Source: Methylobacterium sp. Leaf104 (lineage in GTDB: Bacteria; Pseudomonadota; Alphaproteobacteria; Rhizobiales; Beijerinckiaceae). From it: a stretch of DNA of 64,000 nt. The DNA lies in contig NZ_LMMZ01000038.1 of assembly GCF_001422885.1 (NCBI RefSeq), positions 1 through 64,000 of the forward strand, written 5' to 3'. The first letter of the stretch is position 1, and every line of letters starts with the position of its first letter. The notes below the pieces were generated by a model. That model worked only from the letters and a program-made list of their open reading frames with translations. It was not told where the DNA came from and made no database searches. The position numbers were made by a program, and so were the translations under genes. Below, one piece after another: positions 1-6,974 of the stretch.

Positions 1-177
1 CAGGCGGCGCAGGGCACGGGGGCGGTGACGACCAACATCGCGGGTGTGGCCGGGGCGGCCGAGGAGACGGGCGCGGCCGCCGCCCAGGTGCTGGGCGCCG
101 CCTCCGAATTGTCGCGCCAGTCCGAGCATCTCAGCGCCGAGGTCCAGCGCTTCCTCGCCACCGTGCGCGCCGCCTGA
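1..177 (+). CDS. Methyl-accepting chemotaxis protein, C-terminal end (partial)
   Basis: Only the last 58 residues are in the window, and the reading frame is open at base 1. The segment is rich in Ala, Gln, Glu and Thr in a heptad-like pattern. It contains the run GAAEETGAAAAQVL and ends in a short amphipathic tail (FLATVRAA). This is how the cytoplasmic signalling coiled coil of a methyl-accepting chemotaxis protein ends. The AAEET stretch resembles an adaptation (methylation) site. Such receptors pass ligand signals to CheA/CheW. The sensor part lies upstream, so the ligand is unknown. A hairpin follows the stop codon. Confidence 0.7.
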   Translation, partial: QAAQGTGAVTTNIAGVAGAAEETGAAAAQVLGAASELSRQSEHLSAEVQRFLATVRAA

Positions 178-235
178 GGGCCTCGCCCGGCCAGCGGGCG
201 AGCCTCGCGCGAGGCCGCACGACCCTCGGCACGGG

Positions 236-261
236 AAGGGCCCGGAGTAAGCCGGGCCCTT
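236..261 (+). terminator. Rho-independent-like terminator after the chemotaxis receptor
   Basis: A perfect 10-bp inverted repeat (AAGGGCCCGG / CCGGGCCCTT) encloses a 6-base loop about 60 bases after the receptor stop codon. There is no long T run, which is common in GC-rich genomes. It lies between the ends of two convergent genes and could serve both. Confidence 0.6.
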
Positions 262-274
262 CGGCGTTTCGGGC

Positions 275-553
275 TCAGCGGCTGCCGGCGCCGGGCTTCA
301 TGCCTGAGGCGCCCGACGCTGCGGGGGACCCACTTCCGTTCGTTTCCATGCCGGAGCGATGGGTCGAGCCCGTGGTCGCGCCCTTGTCCTGGCCCGGCGC
401 GTAGCCCGAGGCACCGGGAGAGCCGTACTGCGACCCGTTCTGCTGCATCTCCTGGCCGGGCGCGTTGTTGGCGGAGCCCGGACCGCTGCCGGCGGCGAGG
501 GCGGCCGTGCTGAGGGCGAGCGTGCTGGCGAGGGCGAGCGTGACGGCTTTCAT
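275..553 (-). CDS. Small secreted Gly/Ser/Pro-rich protein of unknown function
   Basis: This encodes 92 aa. A clear Sec signal peptide (MKAVTLALASTLALSTAALA, cleavage probably after ALA near residue 20) precedes a mature region of about 70 residues. That region is rich in Gly, Ser, Pro, Gln and Asn, with repeated PG(Q/A) and GS motifs and no Cys. It is probably a disordered periplasmic or extracellular protein. Two start codons are possible: ATG at 553, with GGAG about 10 bases upstream, and ATG at 565 (MEFFMKAV...), with GGAG 6 bases upstream. Both give a good signal peptide. I recognise no family. The reading frame extends further upstream, but that part is Arg/Cys-rich and looks non-coding. 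Confidence 0.6.
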   Translation of the reverse strand: MKAVTLALASTLALSTAALAAGSGPGSANNAPGQEMQQNGSQYGSPGASGYAPGQDKGATTGSTHRSGMETNGSGSPAASGASGMKPGAGSR

Positions 554-749
554 GAAGAACTCCATGCTCCACGGCATTTGGGGGCGGACAACGTCCGCCT
601 GCCGAGAAGCGTTCCGGAACCAATCAGCCCGCCGGCACCACGATTTCTGCTGCGCTGCAGGGATGACGCCGGTCGGTGACCTTGGAGTCACGGCGCGATC
701 AGCGCGGCAAGACGCCTGACGGTCGAGCCCTTTCTCGCAGGTCGCAGGG

Positions 750-1790
750 CTATGGCAGCGCCGCCTCCGCCTGCCGGTAGGCCATCCCATGGGCCACGTA
801 GCCCTCGACCACCCGGGCCATCATCGCGCGCTTCTCGGCATCGAGCGGCCCGAGAATGCGGGCCGGGCGCCCGCCCCAGAGGTGTCCGCCCTCCAGGAGC
901 TGGCCCGGATCGGTGGTGGCGCCGGCAGCCAGCAGCACGTCGTCGGCGATCACGGTGCCGGGGGCGACGACGCAGCCGATGCCGATGAGGCTGCGGGCGC
1001 CGATGCGGCAGTCGGCGAGGCGGACATTGTGCCCGACCGTGGTGTCGCGCCCGAGCACGACGCCCTCGCCGCGGGTGCGGATGACGCTGTTGTCCTGGAT
1101 GTTGGTGTTGGCCCCGACCACGATGGGGCCGACCTCGGCGTGCAGGTCGCAGGAGAACAGCACGGTGGAGCCGGCCCCGAGGGCGATGCGGCCGCGCAGG
1201 CGCGCGGTGCGGGCGACGTAGACGCTGGGCTCCGGCTCCGGCTCGTCGGCGGCCGGCGGCGTCGGCAGGTCGCCGGAGGCCTCGCGCAGGCGCTCCGCCT
1301 GCTCGGCGATCTCCGGCAGGCTGATCGTCCGCACCGCCTTGGCCGGGCTGCCCGCATAGGCGAAGCCGGCGGCCAGATGCGCCCGGGGGAAGACGGTGGC
1401 GCCGGCCTCGATCAGCACGCCGCTCTCGACGCGCGCGCCGTCGAGCACGATCACATCGTCCTCGATCACCACGTCCGAGCCGATGGCGCAGGCGTGCACC
1501 ACGGCGTTGCGGCCCACCGTCACCCGGTCGCCCACCAGGGTCGGATAGGTGTTGGTCGCGATGTGGACGGTGGAGCGGTGGCCGAGCCAGAGGCGCTCGC
1601 CGATGACGATCCGGTCGCCGTCGGCGCGAATCACGCTGTGGTCGCCGAGCCAGGCCTGCGCGCCGATGGCCGCGTCGCCGATCACCGTGCTCGCGCGCCC
1701 GCACCAGACCGGACGGGCCGAGAAGACCGGCAGGGTGCCGTCATGGGGCAGGATCAGCTCTGGGGTCACGGCGGAAGATGTCCTTCGCAT
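750..1790 (-). CDS. Tandem (two-domain) gamma-carbonic-anhydrase-like hexapeptide-repeat protein
   Basis: This encodes 346 aa in two consecutive left-handed beta-helix domains of the gamma-carbonic anhydrase/PaaY/YrdA type. Domain 1 spans about residues 23-155 and domain 2 about 190-315, joined by an acidic, Pro-rich linker (PPAADEPEPEPS). Normal family members are single domains of 170-200 aa that trimerise and bind zinc with three His at subunit interfaces. Aligned by eye, domain 1 keeps the first and third ligands (H76 in STVH, H99 in VVHAC) but has R94 for the second. Domain 2 keeps only the second (H254 in VGHN) and has R238 and A259 at the others. The ATG at 1790 lacks a good ribosome site. 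A GTG at 1769 (VTPELILP) with AGGA upstream is an alternative. It is divergent from moaE. Enzymatic activity is not established. Confidence 0.8.
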   Translation of the reverse strand: MRRTSSAVTPELILPHDGTLPVFSARPVWCGRASTVIGDAAIGAQAWLGDHSVIRADGDRIVIGERLWLGHRSTVHIATNTYPTLVGDRVTVGRNAVVHACAIGSDVVIEDDVIVLDGARVESGVLIEAGATVFPRAHLAAGFAYAGSPAKAVRTISLPEIAEQAERLREASGDLPTPPAADEPEPEPSVYVARTARLRGRIALGAGSTVLFSCDLHAEVGPIVVGANTNIQDNSVIRTRGEGVVLGRDTTVGHNVRLADCRIGARSLIGIGCVVAPGTVIADDVLLAAGATTDPGQLLEGGHLWGGRPARILGPLDAEKRAMMARVVEGYVAHGMAYRQAEAALP

Positions 1791-1919
1791 CCCGGTGGCG
1801 TCGCCGGGCGTTCGGGGGCATAGAGCGCCCGTGCCCGTGAGGGCAGGTTCGCCGGGCCTCGTCAAGGGTGTACCGCCCGGAAGGCGGCTCCGGGCCGGGC
1901 ACCGTTCCGAGGGGAGACC

Positions 1920-2396
1920 ATGCCCGAGATCAGCATCCAGAGCGCGCCCTTCGACGCGAGCGCCGAGATCGCGCGCCTCACCGACGAACTCGGGGGCCGG
2001 GCGGGGGCGATCGTCACCTTCACGGGCCTGTGCCGCGACGAGGGCGGCCGCCTCACGGGGCTCGAGCTCGAGCATTATCCCGGCATGGCCGAGGCGGAGA
2101 TCGGCCGGGTGGTCGAGACCGCCCGCGGGCGCTGGCCGCTCCAGGGGGTGCGCGTGATCCACCGCCACGGCCTCGTGGCGCCGGGGGAAGGCATCGTCCT
2201 CGTGGTCACCGCGTCGAGCCACCGGATCGCGGCCTTCGAGGCGGCGAGCTTCCTGATGGACTACCTCAAGACGCGGGCGCCGTTCTGGAAGCGCGAGCAC
2301 CTCGCCGACGGCACCACGGGCGGCTGGGTCGAGGCGGCGGAGGCCGATGACCGGGCCGCCGCCCGCTGGGACGCGGCGTCCGGCATGCCGCGCTAG
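1920..2396 (+). CDS. moaE: Molybdopterin synthase catalytic subunit MoaE
   Basis: This encodes 158 aa. MoaE is the large subunit of molybdopterin synthase. It converts precursor Z (cPMP) to molybdopterin using sulfur carried on the MoaD C-terminal thiocarboxylate, in the cytoplasm. Family signatures visible are FTGLCRDEG (about 34-42), LEHYPGMAE (50-58), HRHG (81-84) and the lysines K117 and K124 within DYLKTRAPFWKRE, which correspond to the catalytic lysines of E. coli MoaE. The start has a GGGGAG ribosome site 4 bases upstream. No moaD gene is adjacent, so the partner must lie elsewhere. The C-terminal 20 residues are low-complexity. Confidence 0.93.
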   Translation: MPEISIQSAPFDASAEIARLTDELGGRAGAIVTFTGLCRDEGGRLTGLELEHYPGMAEAEIGRVVETARGRWPLQGVRVIHRHGLVAPGEGIVLVVTASSHRIAAFEAASFLMDYLKTRAPFWKREHLADGTTGGWVEAAEADDRAAARWDAASGMPR

Positions 2397-2535
2397 CCGC
2401 GCCCGGCGACGGAACCCGGGCTGGGCTGGCGACATCCTCCCGCAGGAGGGGCCGGGCGCAGCGCGGCCGGACCCGTCCGGAGATCCGTCCGAAATCCGCG
2501 TGCCCGACCCGGCATGCCAGGAGCCCCACCCGTTC

Positions 2536-3783
2536 ATGGCCATTCCCTTCCTCAGCGAGGAGCCCGCCGGCCCGCGCCCGCGCAGCTGGTCGCTCGCCGC
2601 CTCCGGCATCGCCGTCGTGGCCTTCATCGCCGTCCTGGCGCTCGCCTGGATGGCGGCCTCGACGCTGCTCCTCGTCTTCGCCGGCATCCTGCTCGGTGTC
2701 TTCCTCGACGGCTTGACGCGTCTCCTCGGCCGAGTGCTGCCGGGAAGCCGGGGCCTGCGGCTCAGCCTCGTCAGCCTCGTGCTCGCCGGTCTGACCCTCG
2801 CGCTCGTCGCCTTCGGCGGCGCCACCATCGTGCAGCAGGGGCGGGACCTCGGCCAGACCGTGGCGGCCCAGGCCGGCACCCTGCGCGACCGGCTGAAGGA
2901 TTACGGCATCGACCTGCCCGAGATCGCGCCCGGCAAGGGGGCCGAAAGCAAGGGGGCCGAAAGCAAGGGCGGCGATGGCAAGGGTGCCGACCGCAGGGGC
3001 GCCGACGGCAGGGACAGCGCCTCCGGGGACGGACGGGAATCGGCGTCCAGGGACGACGATTCCGCGTCCTCGGGCCAGAAGCCCGGCGGCCTCGCCGGCC
3101 TCGCCTCGGGGGCGATGAAGAGCCCCGGCTCGCTGCTGTCGGATGCCGGCAGCGTGCTCGGGCCGGCGGCCACCGTGGTGATCGGCCTGTTCAGCGCGCT
3201 GGGCAACGCCCTCGTGATCGTCTTCCTCGGCCTCTCGGTGGCGGCCGATCCGGGCGCCTACCGCGACGGCCTCGTGCGCTTCGTGCCGCCCGCGCACCGG
3301 GACCGCGCCACCGCCCTCCTCGACGGCATGGGCGAGACCCTGCGCCACTGGCTGTTCGGCCAGCTCATCACCATGGCGGTGATCTTCGTCTGCACCTGGG
3401 CGGGCCTCGCCTTCCTCGGCATCGGCGGCGCCCTCATCCTCGGTCTCCAGGCCGGGCTCCTCGCCTTCATCCCCACCATTGGGCCGCTGATCGCCGGCGT
3501 CGTGATCCTCCTGGCCTCCCTGGCCTCGGGCACCACGGCGCTCCTCGGCGCCCTCGGCGTCTATCTCGCGGTGCAGACCCTGGAGAGCTACGGGCTCACC
3601 CCCTTCATCCAGAAGCAGGCCCTCGACATCCCGCCGGCGACGATCTTCGCCGGGCAGCTCGTGCTCGGCGTCGTCTTCGGCCTCTGGGGCATCGCCCTGG
3701 CCCTGCCGCTGATGGCGGTGGCCAAGGTGTTGCTGGCACAGCTCTACATCGAGGACACCCTGCACGAGGAGCCGGAGGGCTGA
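2536..3783 (+). CDS. AI-2E family transporter (TqsA/YdiK/PerM-like permease) with a low-complexity insert
   Basis: This encodes 415 aa. It has the architecture of the AI-2 exporter-like permease family (PF01594): several N-terminal membrane helices, a soluble mid-region, then a run of C-terminal helices with the motifs FGQLITMAVIFVCTWAGLAF, FIPTIGPLIAG, LTPFIQKQALDIPPA and GLWGIALALPLMA. Members export small molecules or act as cation/proton antiporters, and the substrate cannot be read from sequence. Between the third helix and the conserved part there is a hydrophilic insert (about residues 130-185) of Gly, Ala, Asp, Ser, Lys and Arg, built partly from a tandem 15-bp repeat at 2933-2962. 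The ATG at 2536 was chosen because upstream codons are Arg/Pro-rich and lack hydrophobic segments. The function of the insert is unknown. Confidence 0.82.
   Translation: MAIPFLSEEPAGPRPRSWSLAASGIAVVAFIAVLALAWMAASTLLLVFAGILLGVFLDGLTRLLGRVLPGSRGLRLSLVSLVLAGLTLALVAFGGATIVQQGRDLGQTVAAQAGTLRDRLKDYGIDLPEIAPGKGAESKGAESKGGDGKGADRRGADGRDSASGDGRESASRDDDSASSGQKPGGLAGLASGAMKSPGSLLSDAGSVLGPAATVVIGLFSALGNALVIVFLGLSVAADPGAYRDGLVRFVPPAHRDRATALLDGMGETLRHWLFGQLITMAVIFVCTWAGLAFLGIGGALILGLQAGLLAFIPTIGPLIAGVVILLASLASGTTALLGALGVYLAVQTLESYGLTPFIQKQALDIPPATIFAGQLVLGVVFGLWGIALALPLMAVAKVLLAQLYIEDTLHEEPEG
2933..2970 (+). repeat. In-frame tandem 15-bp repeat in the AI-2E-type permease
   Basis: The unit GCAAGGGGGCCGAAA occurs at 2933-2947 and 2948-2962, with the start of a third copy (GCAAGGGC) at 2963. 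It encodes KGAES repeats in the hydrophilic insert. Confidence 0.85.
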
Positions 3784-3874
3784 GGCGACTTCCCGGCTCC
3801 TCTGCCGGCTCCTCTGCATGCCGCCGCCCGGGATCGGAGCGTCCGGCGGGTTCCCGGCGCGCCGTCGTCGGGGC

Positions 3875-4825
3875 TCATTCGTCCATCAGCGGGTGCAGGT
3901 CGCGGACCATGCTCTTCAGCCGTTCGTCGAGGACGTGGGTGTAGATCTGCGTGGTCGAGATGTCGGCGTGGCCGAGCAGTTCCTGCACGATGCGCAGGTC
4001 CGCGCCGTTCTGCAGGAGGTGGCTCGCGAAGGCGTGACGCAGCACGTGCGGGCTGACCCGGTCGGCCCGGAGGCCGGCGGCCGCCGCCACGCTCTTCAGA
4101 TCGCGGGCGAAGGACTGCCGGGTCAGGTGCCCGCTCGCGCTGTCGGCGGGAAACAGCCAGGGGCCGTCGGCGCGCAGGCTGGCGAGGTGGTCGCGCATGG
4201 CGCTCCGGGCGATCTCCGTGAGGGGCACCAGACGCTCGCGCCCGCCCTTGCCCTTGACCACGAGGTAGCGCTCCTTCGTGGAGGCCGCCGCCCGGGGCAG
4301 GGCGATGAGCTCCGAGACGCGCAGGCCCGTGGCGTAGAGGAGCTCGATCAGGCAGAGCATGCGTGTGCCCCGCACGTCGTCCGCCGCACTTCCCATCGCG
4401 GTCCGGCGCGCCACCGCCAGCAGCCGGTCGACCTCCGCCACCGAGAGCACCTTGGGCAGGGCCCGGACCCGTCGCGGCCCGCCGATCGGTGCGCTCGGAT
4501 CGTCCTCGGCCAGGCCCTCGGCGTAGAGGAAGCGGTGGAAGCCCCGGATGCAGGAGAGGCGCCGCGCTGCCGAGGCGGCCGAGAGGCCGCGCGTCTCGAG
4601 GTCGGCGAGGTAGGCCCGCAAGGGGGCTGCCTCCATCGCGATGGGATCGTGCCCGCCCCGTGCGAGGGCGGCGAGGTAGTCGGCGAGGTCGCGCCGATAG
4701 GCCGCCAGGGTGTTGGCGGCCGCGCCCCGCTCGGCGGCGAGCATGTCGAGGTAGTCGCGGATCAGGATCTCGCCGGCGGAAGGCTCGCCGGGCGCGGTCG
4801 GAGCAGGGATCGGCGCCCGCGTCAC
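3875..4825 (-). CDS. xerD: Site-specific tyrosine recombinase XerD
   Basis: This encodes 316 aa. XerD works with XerC at the dif site to resolve chromosome dimers at division. The N-terminal SAM-like core-binding domain (about 18-105) is followed by the catalytic domain with all expected residues: R169 (TGLRVSEL), K193 (VKGKGGRERLVPL), H260 and R263 (HVLRH), H286 (LLGHADIS) and the nucleophile Y295 (TQIYTH). The GTG start at 4825 overlaps the stop of the upstream 50-aa gene in a GTGA, giving a normal XerD length. Divergent aroK-aroB is the standard rhizobial arrangement and supports the xerD rather than xerC assignment. Confidence 0.92.
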   Translation of the reverse strand: MTRAPIPAPTAPGEPSAGEILIRDYLDMLAAERGAAANTLAAYRRDLADYLAALARGGHDPIAMEAAPLRAYLADLETRGLSAASAARRLSCIRGFHRFLYAEGLAEDDPSAPIGGPRRVRALPKVLSVAEVDRLLAVARRTAMGSAADDVRGTRMLCLIELLYATGLRVSELIALPRAAASTKERYLVVKGKGGRERLVPLTEIARSAMRDHLASLRADGPWLFPADSASGHLTRQSFARDLKSVAAAAGLRADRVSPHVLRHAFASHLLQNGADLRIVQELLGHADISTTQIYTHVLDERLKSMVRDLHPLMDE

Positions 4826-4974
4826 CGGTTCGGCGGCTGGAGCTTCGAGGCGGGGATGGTCACGCTCATCTCCCGCGGGGTCGGCACCACGAAGGTCGCC
4901 AGCGCGAACATCCCCGCGAAGGCGAGCCCGGCCAGGATGGCGAGGGTGGCGAGGAAACGGAACAGGGTCGGCAC
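4822..4974 (-). CDS. Small single-span membrane protein coupled to xerD
   Basis: This encodes 50 aa. One transmembrane helix (LFRFLATLAILAGLAFAGMF and on to about residue 30) is followed by a short polar tail beginning FVVPTPREMSVTIPASKL. The proposed GTG start at 4974 has GAGG 9 bases upstream. The stop codon TGA overlaps the GTG start of xerD, so the two are probably translated together. Short membrane proteins in this position beside xerD are, to my recollection, found in other Rhizobiales, sometimes mislabelled histidine kinase. No catalytic motif is present. The tail motif (TPRE...IPASKL) could be a docking segment. Its role is unknown. Confidence 0.65.
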   Translation of the reverse strand: MPTLFRFLATLAILAGLAFAGMFALATFVVPTPREMSVTIPASKLQPPNR

Positions 4975-5202
4975 TCGGACGAACCTCGATCGTGCGGCGC
5001 TGGCGACGTGAGCGCGCCTCGGGGGCCAGTTGGCTTCGGGGGCCGGATGTGGCTGGCGACAAGCTTGAGGGGTTGCATCACGCGCGGGCGCCGATGGCAA
5101 TGACTTCGTGGCCACAGGCGGCGCGGCATTCCGGTGCGCGCGCCGTGGCGGGTGCTTCGCCCCCACCGGAAAACGCGCTAAGACCCGCCCAACGATGTGT
5201 AG

Positions 5203-5859
5203 ATGTCCGTGATGACCGAAGTCCCTCCTCAGGGCGGCGTCCCGCCCCCGGGCGAACCGCCGGACGCCGCCCCCGGCGGCGAGCCGATCGAGCTGCGCCT
5301 GCGCCGGGCTCTGGGGCACCGGTCGATCGTGCTCGTCGGCCTCATGGGCGCCGGCAAGAGCACCGTCGGCCGGCGCCTGGCCACGCGTCTCGGCCTGATG
5401 TTCAAGGATGCCGACAACGAGATCGAGACGGCGGCCAAGCTCACGATCCCCGACATCTTCGCGATCTACGGCGAGCCGAGCTTTCGCGATGGCGAGGAGC
5501 GGGTGATCGCCCGCCTGATGCGCGAGGGCCCCCTGGTGCTGGCCACCGGTGGCGGCGCCTTCATGCGCGAGACCACCCGCGCGCGCATCGCCGAGGGCGG
5601 CGTCTCGATCTGGCTGAAGGCCGAGCTCGACGTGCTGATGCGCCGGGTGCGCAAGCGCGGCGGGCGCCCGCTCCTCCAGACCGAGGACCCGGAGGAGACC
5701 CTGCGCCAGCTCATGGCCCAGCGCCATCCGGTCTACGCCACCGCCGACGTGGAGGTGATCTCCCGCGACGTCGCCCACGACCGGGTCGTGCAGGACGTCA
5801 TGGAAGCCCTGGACGCTCATCTGAACCGACCCTCACAGACCGGGATCGCAGCCCAGTGA
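5203..5859 (+). CDS. aroK: Shikimate kinase
   Basis: This encodes 218 aa. The enzyme phosphorylates shikimate with ATP, the fifth step of the chorismate pathway, in the cytoplasm. The Walker A loop GLMGAGKST (46-54), the shikimate-binding DADNEIE segment (about 69-75), FRDGEE (95-100) and ATGGGAF (114-120) are all present, together with the lid arginines (RKRGGRPLL). An N-terminal extension of about 40 residues, Pro/Gly-rich and then basic, precedes the kinase core; such extensions are common in alphaproteobacterial AroK. The downstream aroB start overlaps its stop in GTGA. ATG at 5212 is an alternative start. Confidence 0.95.
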   Translation: MSVMTEVPPQGGVPPPGEPPDAAPGGEPIELRLRRALGHRSIVLVGLMGAGKSTVGRRLATRLGLMFKDADNEIETAAKLTIPDIFAIYGEPSFRDGEERVIARLMREGPLVLATGGGAFMRETTRARIAEGGVSIWLKAELDVLMRRVRKRGGRPLLQTEDPEETLRQLMAQRHPVYATADVEVISRDVAHDRVVQDVMEALDAHLNRPSQTGIAAQ

Positions 5860-6974
5860 CCGACCGCCTCACCGTGGCCGTGCCCCTCGACCAGGGCCGC
5901 GCCTACGACATCCTGATCGGGCGCGGCCTCCTCGACGAGGCCGGCCGGCACGTGGCCGCCCTCGGGGCGAAGGCGGCGGTGATCGTTTCCGACACCAACG
6001 TGGCCGCCCTCTACGGCGCGCGCCTGCGGGACGGCCTCGCGGCGGCGGGCCTGCGCTCGGGCCTCGTCACCGTCGCCCCGGGCGAGACCTCGAAGTCCTA
6101 CGCCACCTACGCGGCGGTCTGCGACGGGCTCCTCGCCCACAAGGTCGAGCGCAACGACCTCGTGGTGGCCCTCGGCGGCGGCGTCGTCGGCGACCTCGCG
6201 GGCTTCGCGGCCGCCACACTGCGCCGCGGCGTGCGCTTCGTGCAGGCGCCGACCAGTCTCCTCGCCCAGGTCGATTCCTCGGTCGGCGGCAAGACCGGGA
6301 TCAACTCGCCCCACGGCAAGAACCTCATCGGTGCCTTCCATCAGCCCCGCCTGGTGCTCGCCGACACGGCCACCCTCGACACCCTGTCGGAGCGGGAGAT
6401 GCGGGCGGGCTACGCCGAAGTGGCCAAGTACGGCCTCATCAACGACGCCCGCTTCTTCGACTGGTGCGAGGCGCACTGGGCCGGCATCTTCGCGGGCGGG
6501 CCGGAGCGCGACGAGGCGGTGGCGATCTGCTGCCGGTCCAAGGCCGGCGTGGTGGTGCGCGACGAGCGCGAGGACGGGGAGCGCGCCCTGCTCAACCTCG
6601 GGCACACCTTCGCGCATGCCCTGGAGCGCCTGACCGGCTACGATTCCGCCCGCCTCGTCCACGGCGAGGCGGTGGCGATCGGATTGGCCCTCGCCTTCCG
6701 CTTCTCCGCCCGCCTCGGCCTCTGCCCGGGTCAGGATGCCGGCCGCGTCGCCAATCACCTCGCCCTGGCCGGCCTGCCGACCCGGCTCCAGACGGTGCCC
6801 GGCGGCTGCGGCGACGCCGATGCGCTGGTGGCGGCGATGGCCCAGGACAAGAAGGTTCGTGACGGCGCGCTGACCTTCATCCTGGCGCGCGGCATCGGCC
6901 AGAGCTTCATCGCGCCCGGCATCGACGGTGCCGAGGTCCGCGCCTTCCTGGCCGCCGAATTGAGCGCCGCTTGA
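5856..6974 (+). CDS. aroB: 3-Dehydroquinate synthase
   Basis: This encodes 372 aa. AroB makes 3-dehydroquinate from DAHP, the second step of the shikimate pathway, using NAD and a divalent metal. Signatures visible are VALGGGVVGDLAGFAAAT, the PTSLLAQVDSSVGGKTGIN block, KNLIGAFHQP, the metal-ligand Glu in GYAEVAKYGLI, the His of LNLGHTFAHALE, and HGEAVAIG. The GTG start overlaps the aroK stop (GTGA), so the two shikimate genes are translationally coupled. Its own stop overlaps the TTG start proposed for the histidine kinase downstream. The length is normal. Confidence 0.95.
   Translation: MTDRLTVAVPLDQGRAYDILIGRGLLDEAGRHVAALGAKAAVIVSDTNVAALYGARLRDGLAAAGLRSGLVTVAPGETSKSYATYAAVCDGLLAHKVERNDLVVALGGGVVGDLAGFAAATLRRGVRFVQAPTSLLAQVDSSVGGKTGINSPHGKNLIGAFHQPRLVLADTATLDTLSEREMRAGYAEVAKYGLINDARFFDWCEAHWAGIFAGGPERDEAVAICCRSKAGVVVRDEREDGERALLNLGHTFAHALERLTGYDSARLVHGEAVAIGLALAFRFSARLGLCPGQDAGRVANHLALAGLPTRLQTVPGGCGDADALVAAMAQDKKVRDGALTFILARGIGQSFIAPGIDGAEVRAFLAAELSAA

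Noticed and set aside
1791..2879. Upstream extension of the gamma-carbonic-anhydrase frame to a 709-aa protein
   Set aside because: The added part is Arg/Pro/Ala-rich, has no recognisable domain and lies antisense over moaE and the AI-2E permease gene. The hexapeptide protein is complete from 1790.
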